Shown here in pieces: positions 47,383 to 59,803 of a stretch of DNA of 64,000 nt. The DNA comes from Magnolia sinica (Eukaryota > Streptophyta > Magnoliopsida > Magnoliales > Magnoliaceae). The translations under genes were made by a program, and so were the position numbers. The first letter of the stretch is position 1. Every line of letters starts with the position of its first letter. The stretch covers positions 60,758,001-60,822,000 of the forward strand of contig NC_080590.1 of assembly GCF_029962835.1 (NCBI RefSeq). The letters run 5' to 3'. The notes under the pieces are model-generated. The model was not told the DNA's origin. It saw nothing but the letters and a program-made list of their open reading frames with translations, and made no database searches.

Positions 47383-48216
47383 TGCATTCAAGGTGTACCA
47401 ACGAAGAAAGCGCTAACCACAAGTGCCGTCCTTGTGGATAGGCGAATATTGAGGAGCTGAAGACCTTTCACATGTGATTGGACATATAGAAGACCCCACT
47501 TAGGGAAGACACATGTGAAGGAAGATTGGAGAAAGAAGACCGAGCGCCCAAACTTTCCCATACTTATGTTATTTGCGCGTTTTTTGACTTAGTTAGGGGC
47601 CTTTTAGTAATCTTATATCTTTATTTGCTTATCCTAGGGGTATTTTAGTAATTTTATGTCTTTATTTGCTTATTTAAGTGGGGTAAAGCCCTAAACACGA
47701 ATTTCAACTATTGATTAATGAAAAGCAAACCCTTTGGTTGCCTCCTTCCTCTCTTCTCTCTAATGGTGCTTCTTCTCTCCCCTTGATCTTCTTCTTCTAA
47801 TTTCTTCTTGTGCCCCTCCAACTTCCTCAAGGTAATAACTTTCTTCCTTCTATTTTCTAGTTTTGGCTAATTCTTCTTCGATCAAAATCTTGAGAACCGA
47901 TCTAAACCCTAAATCCCCAAATTCTCAAATCCCTAATCCGAGAAACTTCTTGGTTCTTCGGACTAGTGATCTTCATTGATCGATTGGGTGTGACCATGCA
48001 AGATCGGGAGGTCTCATCCCTCGCCGGATCCAACCTAAGTAGTAATTGAATTCCATACTCCATGGTTGTAGTGATGGCCCGCTCCATTGCATGTTTCCTT
48101 TATGATTTTCTTAGTTATGATGATTACTGTTAGAATTTTAGATCATTTATTCCTTTTATTTCCGCTGTTTAATTATGTCCATGAGCATGCATCATAATTA
48201 GGGCTGTCCTGCGTCA
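47382..48216 (+). repeat. Chromovirus 5' LTR, 5'-truncated
   Basis: It matches 53239-54066 with under 20 visible differences. It starts at GTGCATTC, without the preceding TGATGCGGACACAG of the 3' copy. It ends GCGTCA at 48216, three bases before the PBS. A CT-rich tract runs at about 47740-47830. Confidence 0.88.
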
Positions 48217-48219
48217 AAT

Positions 48220-48234
48220 TTGGTATCAAAGCCT
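48220..48234 (+). other. Primer binding site of the chromovirus
   Basis: TTGGTATCAAAGCCT matches the tRNA-Met complement used by plant Ty3 elements, with one change, and lies three bases after the LTR end. Positions 48235-48507 are a leader with repeated 'agaaagtt' / 'gaaactttcc' motifs. Confidence 0.8.
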
Positions 48235-48507
48235 AGGCTTGCATGGTTTTTGTCTAGATCGAGTTATCAAATTAGGGTTTTGATTTTTAGGTTTAACTTA
48301 GGAAAGTTCCAGGTTTAGAAAGTTTTCAATTTTAGAAACTTTCCAATTTTAGAAAGTTCCTAATCTGGAAAATTTTCAGATTTGAGTTGTTTCCTGTTTC
48401 AACTTAATTGTGTCAGTTCATAGTAGTTTTGCATTCATCGCATTCATCTTGAAAGTCATAACACCTAGTAGTCTAGTTAGGTAGAGTTTGGTTCAAGTCT
48501 TCATTGT

Positions 48508-49650
48508 ATGCCCACGAGAAGAGGTAGAGGTTTCGGACTTCAACCTACCATGAATAACGAGCAGTTATCTGAGCAACTTGCTCAATTGATACAAAAGATA
48601 ACCGCTCTAGAAGCGGGTCAAAGGCGTGAGTTTGCCCGCCTTGAGAACCAAATTACCACTACCATGACTAAGGTGGAGCAACTAGAGGCGTCCCAAAAGG
48701 AAAACCCCGTTGTAGGGGAAGATGCGCACTCCCAAGTGGAAGGAATCATGGAAGAACGTGCTGCCACACGTGGTGGTAGTGAGGATAGAGATCGTGGTAA
48801 CGGTCGTGGTGTGGTGCGAGAGGCACGAGCCACATATGGTCATCAAGACCGTTATGATCCAGATGAGCGTGCGATGAAGAGTGTGAGAGTTGAGGCCCCG
48901 AGTTTTGATGGACGCTTGGATCCCAAGGCATTCCTTGACTGGGTTGCTGACATGGACCACTACTTTGAGTGGTATGGCATGTCAAAAAACTGTCAAATGC
49001 GGTTTGCTAAGATGAAGCTTGTGGGTCAAGCCAAGCTCTTTTGGACCAACACCGAGCGTAGGATAGAGAGAGTTGGTAGAGCCCCTATCACACATTGGTA
49101 TGAGATGAAAGAGAAGTTGAAGGAGAAGTACCTTCCTCTCTCATACCGTCAGAAGCTCCTTGACCAATGACAATCCTTACGCCAAGGGTCAATGCCTGCC
49201 GCTGACTACATCGCTAAATTTGAAGAGTATGTGATGCGATGTGATATCCGAGAAGACCCTCTAGTAACGCTCTCGCGTTTTAAGACGGGCCTTTGTGCGG
49301 ATCTTCAGCGCGAGCTTATTACTCGGCCCTTAACGGACTTAGATGAAGCATATCAAGTCGTGCAGGAGTTAGAGCAATATCTGAAGGCTCTTGTCATTCG
49401 TCGTTTTGAGTCCCGAGACTCTAGTGCTAGATCTAGTTCCCAAAGAACTAGACCTAATATTGGTAGTCAACCTAGGGCACAGGCGACCATTCCGCCTAGG
49501 CCTAGGGAGGACAAGGGCAAAGGGGTTCTTGGTGCCGGTCCTAGTAACATGAGCCAGGTGAGGTGCTATGAGTGTGACAACCTTGGCCACATGTCTAATC
49601 AGTGTCCTACGAAGAGCCGTAGGAGAGCCTTCGTTATAGGCGAGTCCCAC
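48508..49650 (+). pseudogene. Chromovirus gag with one premature stop
   Basis: It starts 'MPTRRGRGFGLQPTMNNEQL'. A heptad-rich N-terminus (residues about 18-70) precedes the capsid domain with 'SFDGRLDPKAFLDWVADMDH' and 'RIERVGRAPITHWYEMKEKL'. A TGA at 49168-49170 falls between 'RQKLLDQ' and 'QSLRQGSM'; the frame is the same on both sides (continuing 'PAADYIAKFEEYVMRCDIRE'), and a Trp or similar codon is expected there. An intact CCHC knuckle CYECDNLGHMSNQC (about 49564-49605) follows. The single stop might be read through, but nothing shows that. Confidence 0.88.
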
Positions 49651-52600
49651 GAGGGTGGAGATGACCAGGGTGATTATGAAGTTGAAGAGTATCACCCTGA
49701 AGGAGGACTTACTGATGAAGAAGAAGTGGATGGAGAAGCAACGCTTGCAGTAGTCAGGCGTGTGTTAGCTCAGTCTAGAAGTAGTGTTGACTGGCGTCGA
49801 AGCACTATCTTATACACTATTGCCAAGTGTGGTGAAAAGAATTGTAAGGTGATAGTGGACAGTGGAAGTTGTCAGAATGTGATTTCCACTAACACCTTAG
49901 ATCGCTTAAAACTGGAATCCACACCTCATCCAGACCCGTATAAAGTTTCTTGGGTTGACAAGACATCCCTACCTATCACCCAGTAATGTCTAGTCCTCAT
50001 TGAGTTTGGGTCATACAAAGAGTCCCCCTGTGGTGTGATGTTTTACCTATGGATGTGGTACGTGTTATCCTAGGTAGACCGTGGCTATTCGATAATGATG
50101 TCATGATCTTTGGCCGTTCGAATGCGTGTACTTTTATATATAATGGTAAAAAGATCAAACTTAATCCCATGCCACCTGAGAATACACTAGGGAAGAAGAA
50201 TGATGAGAAGGCAAGTGAGCCTAGAGAAATGGAAAAATCCAAACCTAAGTCTTTACATATAATCAGCGCAAGAGAGTTTGAAAAAGAGGCTAAGGAAGAT
50301 TCTATGGTGTATGCCCTTGTGGCTAGAGAAATTACACCTGAGGTTCCATCAGAGTTGCCCTGTGAGGTGACCTCGGTCCTGAAGGAATACTGATGTATTT
50401 CCCGAAGACTTACCGAATGAGTTGCCACCTATGAGGGACATACGAATGCCATTGATCTTGTCCCAGGTCTACTCTACCGAACCTTCCCCACTACAGGATG
50501 AACCCTGCGGCGCATGCGAGTTGAAGAAGCAAGTTGATGAGCTTCGCAAAAGGGTTTCATCCAAGAGAGTATGAGCCCGTGTGCCGTGCTGCATTGTTGA
50601 CGCCAAAGAAAGACGGCACGTGGCGCATGTGTGTGGATAGCCGTGCCATAAACAAAATTATTGTCAAGTATAGGTTCCCTATACCTAGACTTGATGATAT
50701 GCTTGACATGATGGCCGGTCCACTATATTCTCTAAGATAGACCTCAAGAGTGGATATCACCAAATTCGTATACGCCCAGGAGATGAGTGGAAGACGGCGT
50801 TTAAGACGAAAGATGGGCTGTATGAGTGGTTGGTCATGCCCTTCGGCTTGACTAACGCACCCAGTACTTTCATGCGGGTGATGACACAAACTTTGAGGCC
50901 GTTCATGGAAAAATTCCTAGTGGTGTACTTTGACGATATTCTTATTTATAGTACCACTAAGGAATCACACCTTGAACATTTAAAGAAAGTCTGTAGTGTC
51001 CTTAGGAAGGAAAAGTTGTACGCTAATCTTAAGAAATGTGCATTCATGTCTAACCAAGTTGTGTTCTTAGGATTTATAGTGTCATCTGAAGGGATGCGCG
51101 CAGACCCTGAAAAAGTCAGGGCCATAGTTGAGTGGCCAGAACCAAGGAACATTCATGAGGTGCGAAGTTTTCACGGCCTAGCAACTTTTTATCGTCGGTT
51201 CATTAGGGGTTTTAGCACGATCATGGCTCCCATTGCTGAGTGCATGAAAAAGGGAGAGTTCGTGTGGTCTAAAGCCGCCGTCAAGGCTTTTAAAGAAATT
51301 AAGGGCAAGATGGTGGAAGCTCCTGTCATGCGTCTACCTGACTTTTCTAAAGTCTTTGTAGTAGCGTGCGATGCGTCTGGTGTCGGTATAGGTGGAGTGT
51401 TGAGTCAAGAAGGACACCCAGTGGCCTATTTCAGTGAGAAACTGAATGAGGCAAAACAAAAATACTCCACTTACGACAAAGAATTTTATGCGGTAGTGCA
51501 ATCCCCGAGACATTGGCGACACTACCTCCTACCGCAAGAATTCGTTTTGTTTTCTGACCATGAGGCTTTGAGATATTTGCATTCTCAGAAGAAACTCAAC
51601 CTAAGGCATGCCAAGTGGGTAGCGTTTCTTCAGGAATATTCGTTTGTTTTGAAACACAAGGCCGGGGTTGAAAACAAACCAGCGGATGCCCTTAGTAGGA
51701 GAGTGGCGTTGCTCAACTCCTTGAGTGTAGAGGTAGTCGGATTTGAGCAATTGAAAGATGAATACCCCATATGTCCTGATTTTGGGGGTACTTACGCGTC
51801 GCTCTCTAGTGACCAGCATATTATGGGTGAATATGTTCTTAAAGATGGCTTTCTTTTCAAGGGAGACAGACTTTGTATTCCCCGTATGTCCCTTCGTGAA
51901 TTCCTCATCTAGGAGCTTCATTCAGGAGGGATAGCTGGCCATTTTGGTCGTGATAAGACCATTGCCCTCGTGGAAGATCGTTTCTATTGGCCAAGCCTCA
52001 AGCGAGACGTAGCCAAAGTTTTAGGGCAGTGTCGAACATGTCAGCTGGCAAAGCAAAGAAACGCCATTGTCAGTGCCACATGCTCCGTGGCAGGACATTA
52101 GTATGAACTTCGTGCTCGGGCTTCCCAAGACTATAAAAAAGCACAATTCCGTTTTTGTCGTTGTGGACCATTTTTCTAAAATGGCGCATTTCTTCCTATG
52201 TTCGAAGACGTCAGATGCGTCTCATGTTGCTCGTCTTTTTTTTTTATGGTGTGGTGCGTCTCCATGGGTTACTTAAAACCATAGTGTTTGATCGTGATGT
52301 TCGATTTACTAGCTATTTTTGGAAGACACTGTGGCACATTATGGGAACTCGTTTGCAATTTTCTACTGCTTACCACCCACAAACAGATGGTCAAACTGAA
52401 ATGGTAAACCGTAGCCTTGGAAATCTTCTACGTTGTCTAGTGGGTGAACATGTTAAGACTTGGGACCTAATTTTACCAACTGCTGAACTTGCTTATAATG
52501 GGTCAGTTAATAGATCTACAGGGTTAAGTCCTTTTGAAATTGTAAGTGGTTATAAACCTAGAATGCCCATAGATCTCTTACCTATGTCTGTTACCCAAAG

Positions 52601-53309
52601 GTCTTCTGAGTCAGCCGATGCATTCGCACGCCATATTCATGATTTGCATACACATATTAGACAGCGGTTAAATAAGACCAATGATGATTATAAAGTTTCA
52701 GCTGATTCTCATTGTAGAATGCAAGAATTTCAAGAAGGAGACTATGTAATGGTGCGAATAAGGCCAGAGCGATTCTCTCAAGGATCTGCAAAGAAATTAC
52801 AGGCGCGTAGTACTGGACCATTCAAGATATTACAAAAGGTTGGGTCCAACGCGTATCGGGTTGACCTTCCACCTGAAATGAGCATTAATCCAACTTTTAA
52901 TGTGGAAGATCTAGTCCGTGCCCATACTCCCATTGTTGATACATCATCCCTTTCATGGCCTTTTTCTGAGTTTGCTACCCAACCCCTTCCACCCCCTCCT
53001 CCACCCATTACCCATAAAGAAGCAATTCAGGAAATCTTGGATGACGAGATAGTATCCACGAGAGATGGGGGTTTCCAAAGGTATCTTGTCAGATGGAAAA
53101 ACAAACCATCGTCTGAATCTACGTGGCTGTCGGGCGACGCATTGCAAGGTATTGATCCAGATCTACTCGAGCGCTACAAAAGTTTCAACTCGTCGGAGTC
53201 GAGTTTTTCTCACCCGAGGGGAATTGATGCGGACACAGGTGCATTCAAGGTGTACCAACGAAGAAAGCGCCAACCACAAGTGCCGTCCTTGTGGATAGGC
53301 GAATATTGA
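49651..53309 (+). pseudogene. Chromovirus pol with chromodomain, broken
   Basis: Protease: 'VIVDSGSCQNVIS' (D-S-G near 49855), then TAA at 49984 and a frame change before 50049. RT: '[20 protein letters not shown]' (near 50596), '[15 protein letters not shown]' and '[11 protein letters not shown]' with the DD pair intact (near 50920); there are frame changes near 50391, 50440-50530 and 50725. RNase H: '[20 protein letters not shown]' and '[10 protein letters not shown]'. TAG at 51910. Integrase: the zinc region, a small deletion near 52060, a T10 run (52236-52245) causing a frame change, and 'YHPQTDGQTEMVNRSLGNLL'. The chromodomain 'GGFQRYLVRWKNKPSSESTW' lies near 53065. The frame runs on to 53309, 85 nt into the 3' LTR. 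Confidence 0.9.
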
Positions 53310-54066
53310 GGAGCTGAAGACCTTTCACATGTGATTGGACATATAGAAGACCCCACTTAGGGAAGACACATGTGAAGGAAGATTGGAGAAAGAAGACCGA
53401 GCGCCCAAACTTTCCCATACTTATGTTATTTGCGCGTTTTTTGACTTAGTTAGGGGCCTTTTAGTAATCTTATATCGTTATTTGCTTATCCTAGGGGTAT
53501 TTTAGTAATTTTATGTCTTTATTTGCTTATTTAAGTGGGGTAAAGCCCTAAACTTGAATTCAACTATTGATTAATGAAAAGCAAACCCTTTGGTTGCCTC
53601 CTTCTTCTCTTCTCTCTAATGGTGCTTTTTCTCTCCCCTTGATCTTCTTCTTCTAATTTCTTCTTGTGCCCCTCCAACTTCCTCAAGGTAATAACTTTCT
53701 TCCTTCTATTTTTTAGTTTTGGCTAATTCTTCTTCGATCAAAATCTTGAGAACCGATCTAAACCCTAAATCCCCAAATTTTCAAGTCCCTAATCCGAGAA
53801 ACTTCTTGGTTCTTCGGACTAGTGATCTTCATTGATCGATTGGGTGTGACCATGCAAGATCGGGAGGTCTCATCCCTCGCCGGATCCAACCTAAGTAGTA
53901 ATTGAATTCCATACTCCATGGTTGTAGTGATGGCCCGCTCCATAGCATGTTTCCTTTATAATTTTCTCAGTTATGATGATTATTGTTAGAATTTTATATC
54001 ATTTATTCCTTTTATTTTCGCTGTTTAATTATCTCCATGAGCATGCATCATAATTAGGGCTGTCCT
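53225..54066 (+). repeat. Chromovirus 3' LTR, 3'-truncated
   Basis: It starts TGATGCGGACACAG after the purine run 'gaggggaa' (53217-53224), and ends GCTGTCCT, lacking the GCGTCA found at the end of the 5' LTR. The second 25-bp repeat follows directly. Confidence 0.85.
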
Positions 54067-54091
54067 AAATATCCTTTTCCACACTACAATG
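54067..54091. repeat. 25-bp direct repeat, right of the chromovirus
   Basis: It is identical to 47358-47382, and is followed by AATATCTTGAG, the continuation of the pre-insertion sequence. Confidence 0.9.
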
Positions 54092-57000
54092 AATATCTTG
54101 AGAATGTTGAGTTGCAATTTCGCCTGGGCTGATATTTGATCTTTAGAAGGGTGATACCTCATGTTTTCAAATTTTGGAAAATGAGAGGTGTATTTGTTAC
54201 TCTATCTACCAACCATTTTGCTGCCCTTTCTTGGGTAGTCTGCGACTCCACACTTGTTTTGACGGATTGTCTAGCATACCTTTGCATCCACCTAAAACTT
54301 TGTATGTATCGTTTTTTGGCTTTTTGAGATCGTGTCTCTTTTCATCGACACCTTACTTTCCCCTCCTAGTGTCGCCCTATCTATCCCTCCCTCGTTGAGG
54401 AGTCATACTAGTGAATCTAATCTCTATAAGCCTTTGAGCTGATCTTCAATTGAACGAGCTCCATCTCTTCTCATGATCTCTTTAGGATCGATTATCATGT
54501 CTCTGAAGTTCAGTGCTCTAGAAGAATGGTTTCGAAGTTGCACGCAATTAACAGAATGCTGGCAAAGCCCATTGCACACTTCCAATTCCCACCCATCAGT
54601 TCCAAGGAGATTGTGATTTTAGAGACATCCCTATTTGTCATTCTTCTGCCTTCCCTAAATGCTCTCCTTCTGTCTTTAGTCAGGGAGCATTACAGAGTTG
54701 AGAAATCATTTGTTTTTCTCACTCCCTCTTTTTTGGTTTGATGACCTGCATCGCATGTGTAGTTCATAGTCTATATTAGTTTTTCTTTTCAGCATGGTTG
54801 ATCCATATGATCTAGATGGCCACCTGCCTTCAATTACTTTTCTGACTCTTGCATCTTATCTCTAACCTATCAATTGCACCATCCTTTTTCTTGTTCGGAA
54901 ATCCAACTTTTTGGTATTTTTATTTTAATTTTATTTTGGTGGATGTTCTGAAGTATTTCTCTGGCCTTGTGTTCACCTAAATATCTGTATCTATTGTGTT
55001 TCCATCTTTTGATGCCTCGGCCTTTTCTATTCCTATCCCTCTCTCTCTGACTTTCATCTTGTGTATCTTACAAATGTTGGGTCTGGAAACCTCGAACCAT
55101 GATCTTATATCACATGAGAAATCCACCTCTTGCTTGAAAGTTCATTGACATAGGAGAATTTTGTTATATATATTGTTATTTTTTTTTTACATTCCATGTA
55201 TGTAGACAATGCCAACAAGCTAGTTGGTACATACCCTCCGGTTCCCACCTGTGGAGTCTAATGAGATGGAAATTTTCAAGTCCTTCACATTCTTCCTCCT
55301 CCCACCAAGGAAATAGGAATATTTGAGGCTAACCTTTCATTCTTCCTGTTTGGAGCTCCCTTAAGCCTCTGCCTCTGATGGGAGAAGAAAACAGGATTGA
55401 GAAGTTATTTATTTGTTTATCTGAGGTTGGTCTGTCTCGATAGCTCACTTGATGAAGCTTTCACAAGTTTTACATAGTTGACCAGCTTTCTCCAGTTGCC
55501 ACGACCAATGTTTTTCCTCATCTGTTTCATTTCATACCCTATCTCTAGTTGGTCAGTTTTTAATTATTCTGCATCCTTGTATGATTTACCCCATTTCCCT
55601 TTTTATTGTATTGAATGTCAAGGTTTGGGACAGAGGTGAGTTGTTCTTTACACATCTCAAAACTCCTTGCAACTGCACATCTTGGATATGCCCCTTTGGT
55701 TCGGATCTCGTCTGGATCATCTTGTGTGAACTCGGCTTTCTGTACTTCTCACACCTATTAGTATTCGGTGTTTCATTGTCACACTAAATTTGACAAAGGC
55801 ATAGATTTCTGCTACGGCGATCTCTGGGAATGAATATATCTTTCCAAAAAAAATAATCTCGGGGAATGAATGCATCAACTTTCCGTATTTCTTGCATATC
55901 GTATAAAGATGTCAGCCGAACATCGTGTGTCAACTTTCTTATCTCTTCCAATTTGATGGTCTTGTATGAACCTTAGTTGAGGATCCTTCTAACTAGGTGC
56001 TCCTCCCACTTTGTATCCCCGCTTCAGATCTACGCTCCCATTCGTGCTTCCCAACTATTTATACTTGTTTTTGTTTACATTTTGAAAGAGATGCTTCCCT
56101 GCTCCTGCACCCGAACCTGTTGCTGCTTCTCTTTACTGTGAACTGACATTCAATACTTTTCCATACACCTATTGACACCCATTTGGCATTTCATGCTTCA
56201 TCCTCTACCAAATTTGACAAAAACAAATGCTTAGATTTCCATAGCCTGAGTCTCCGAGGATGAATACATCCATCAACTTTTGATATTTCATGAACATTGT
56301 GCAAAGATTTCAATCGAACATCTTGAAGGGATCTGAGGATGGATGACTGTTAGGCACTGGTTTGTTTCTACACACATGTTCAATCTCCCATCCCGACAGT
56401 TTTCTCTTCCAACAAACAATTATTGGTCCGCAGTATCCCTAACCTCCCGTACCTTAGCTACTCTTAAGAGTAGGCCTTCATGTCTGACACTTTAGCAGGA
56501 TATAGATGGTTTTAAAAATGCTAATTTCCTTTATGGTTTTCTCAAACACTTCAGTATTAGAGTTTTTGTGTTTTGGAGATAACCATATGCAGGTTCAGTT
56601 GTTTGGAACTATCAGAAATTGAGACATGGCCTCTGATGTGTGCATTTAGCTTTAACTGACATATTGTGCGTGTGTTTATAATCTGCACTAAGTGCATACC
56701 TGGCTATATGGATTGCCTTTATAGCACGAGGCCCCATCCTCTTGTTGAGTAATTGGATGGACAGATTATCTAGTTGCAAATCATTTTATTTTGCATGTTC
56801 AGTTCATGCCTGATGTTGGATGACTTTGTACCACTGTAGTGTCAAGGACTGAAGGGTGAGCCTCAAAAGCTACTTGATTGAAGCTCGTATCACCATAGTC
56901 CTTTCTGTTATAGCATAACAGGCCTCATAATCCGAGTAGTGTGATTAATGGATCTGATCAGTTGACTTATCACTTGTTGGCTGCGCTAGTTTGTGTGAAT

Positions 57001-59803
57001 GGTCCTAATATGGGTGTCTAATCTTTGGGACCCACATCTGTATATTGAATTGAATAGCAAACCAGTATAGACCACACTATGCTATGCTACACTCCAGTAA
57101 GCTAGGTCTTTCCTTGGTTTCCTAATCAAAGATATTACTAACTGGTTTACTAGTTAGAAGAGGTAGTTTGGGGCGTAAAGGTCCATATGCATGTGTGTTT
57201 CAATCCAAAAAGCATATATATGATTGAAAAAAGGGTCTTTTTTTTTTTTTTTTGTTCCCATTATTGGAGTTCTCTTCTATAAGCCTAATTCTTATAGACT
57301 AGGGTTGAAGACTCCAGATTTGGCAGTGAGACTCAACTGGTATGTTCTTGCTGTTTTTTCTCTCTCGCTCCACTTCTATTCTACTATATATTTGGGCTGG
57401 AACTGTTGTTCTCGGAGATCATTTGCTGAAAGCAGGTGATTCAGCACTGTTACATCTGCTGGAAATTTACAGAAATTGTTGACTGAATGTGCTGAAATTC
57501 TGCTGATATTTTTCAAACCTCAAATAAGAGTAACAGGTGCATTTCCTTATTCTCAATCTGAAATGGAATTAACTTCGGTTCAGATATCTGTCAGTGTCCA
57601 TGTTGGACAGGGAGGGTTCGTTTCCAGTGTCATTTGACTGTAAGCTGAAATTGTTGATCAGAAAACATTGGTATCTGACTATAATTTTCTTCTAGTGTCC
57701 TACGAAAGTATGTCATACCCGTCTGATGGTTCAATCATATGGGAAGAACTCGGATCTTTATGGATCTTATGTATGGAGTATTTCATGGTTTATTTATCTT
57801 TGAATATCTAGGTCTCTTGGCTTTGACATTTTGGCATGTGCATGTCACTTTGTTGCTACCTTTTAGCTGCTTGACTGTTGGCATTGTTGAATCTGCTGTT
57901 GTCAACTCTGTATTTCCATGGGGAAAGCCATTTTGTTAGTTTTCTCAATAAATTGAGAGCTATATATTCAGGGCAGGTTGGGTTGGCATCCAGTGTATCC
58001 ACATGGCAATCTTACTCTCATACATGCTTGTACATGGAAGCTATTAGACATTCAGTTATGTATGGTTCCTTAATTCCTAAGATGTTTTCTGTTGACCTCC
58101 ACTGGGGAACACTATCACACAACCATTTTGGTAGTGTCCAATTGTTGGCTAATGTTGTGTGCAACTGTTTTCTAATGCATTATGGTGGCAGGCTTTCAGC
58201 CTTCTTTTTTTTTTTTTTTTTTCTGACCAAGTGCATATCTCATTGTTCTGACGTGATATTCATTCTTCCAGGCTCATTGCCTTGCTCTAAGCCTGTATTG
58301 AATTGAAAACTTGAAATTTAGTAGCTGCTAGACATCACTTAGAATTTTTGTGGTGTTACTTCCCCAAGAATTGATGGGGGGATATCTTTTTCTAGATAAA
58401 AAAAGGTCTGGTGGAGCTCTTAGGGTCTGTTTGGTCTTGAAGTTAATAAATATTTTGTTCTGCTGAGTAGCAGTTTTCTGCTGAATCTATGGTTCTTTTT
58501 TTTCCCCTTCTATGAGTCATTTGGGGGAGATAATGATGGTCATCTGCTACTTTATGCTTCAATGTTGTCATCATATGCCGCTGTGATAGCACTATGCCAC
58601 CTGCCCCTGCAGGAGCAATCTTTTGAAGATGGGATTTTTGGATGTTTCTTTTTTATAACCTGCATTTTGCTTTTCTTTTGTTGTCATTTTTGCTATAGGT
58701 GGAGTATGTTGCTGCTGGATTTTGTGTTAGGTTGCTACTTATCTTTGTGATTTACCTATCACAGGGATCATTCATTCTTATGCTTTGTTGTTAATGTGAG
58801 GACTGTTTGGTCATTGGGCACATGATCCTTTTGCTTGCTTTTCTTTCCTCTAGCAGTTTTATTTAATAGAAAAATAGGGGTTCTTATGCATATCTTTATG
58901 ATTGCTTTCGGTTCCTTTCACGGTGACAAATACCAATTTGGTGAGCATACTTGCTGTGCGATCTGCATACAATAAGCTTATGTCTCTGAAGCAATTTGGC
59001 CATCTTGTTTATCAACCCATGTTAAACAGGTAGGGCAGGGTACGGATAACTTGTGGCTATGGCTATTGCACTTACCTGACCCATATTGAAGGCTGGATAT
59101 TGTCATAGGAAAGATGGATTCTGGTTACTTTTGTGATTTTTTTTCCTTATTTTTTGGGGATTTTTCTTCTGGTGTCTATCATTTCTTGATTATTCTGTGT
59201 TGCTGTGTATGTTTGTTTAAGTGGGAGGATTAGGCATTTTATGACTGGTTGAACGAAACATTGAAGTTTCATACGAACATGAGTTATTCAGTGTCTTTTG
59301 TTAACTGGTGGCATGAAACATTAAAAATTTAAGAGAATGCGATTTGATTGGCCTATTTTCTGCAGTGTGCTTGTATCCATGATCATGATATCGTGACAAA
59401 TTCACTGGTTTATCTTTCAACCCTGATTCTATATTATTATTCTGTTGGTTAAGGGCTTCTGAAACACCTTTATAATAAACTTGCAAAAATAAGTTTGCAT
59501 AGTACTTAAATGTGATGCACACGGGAATAGGCAAGTCATGTTTTCAATAATATGCTCCAAATATGGCCCTGTTCTAAGCTTTAATCAGCTTCACAGGGAG
59601 CTGCTAGTTCTGAAGGAAATAGTTAAGCTGTAAATTAACTCAGAGGTGTACTTTTCATTATTGTTTTCCTTCTGCAAGGTTCCGTTTATGCCAGCACTGT
59701 GGCAGCACGTTCAGTTCTTCTTTCTAGTTTAGTGACTAGTGTAGTCAGAGGGTGGAAGCTGATTTTTTCTGTTATTCAATGCTCTGGGCATGCAAAATTA
59801 CAG
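54092..59803. other. Remainder of intron 1, no supported gene
   Basis: AT- and CT-rich sequence. A diverged direct repeat links about 55790-55930 and 56208-56325 ('aatttgacaaa', 'gggaatgaat', 'catcaactttc'). Poly-T runs at about 57237-57255 and 58205-58222 may mark minus-strand retroposon ends. Short frames at 57878-58306 and elsewhere look random. Confidence 0.6.

Larger units (their letters stand above)
47382..54066 (+). mobile_element. Ty3 chromovirus LTR retrotransposon in intron 1
   Basis: LTRs of about 0.83 kb (47382-48216 and 53225-54066) differ by roughly 2% by eye, so the insertion is comparatively young. Between them lie the PBS, gag, protease, RT, RNase H, integrase and a C-terminal chromodomain. 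The 5' LTR lacks the first 14 nt of the 3' LTR, and the 3' LTR lacks the last 6 nt of the 5' LTR; both outer ends abut the same 25-bp sequence. Despite the young age there are several stops, frameshifts and a deletion. It has the same orientation as the host gene. Confidence 0.9.
34672..59803 (+). other. Intron 1 of the XS gene, 25.1 kb
   Basis: The donor is CAG|GTTTATG at 34672 and the acceptor TTACAG|G at 59803. Splicing completes codon 329 (AG+G, Arg) and joins the Cys pair to the His pair of the zinc finger in frame. The intron holds two hAT-type elements, LINE ends, tandem repeats and a chromovirus, each listed separately. The rest is AT-rich sequence without a supported gene. Confidence 0.85.

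Noticed and set aside
47902..48087. 61-codon minus-strand frame repeated at 53758-53943
   Set aside because: It appears twice only because it lies in the two LTRs.
57878..58306. 142-codon frame in the intron
   Set aside because: It contains a Phe run from a poly-T tract and has no domain; probably random.
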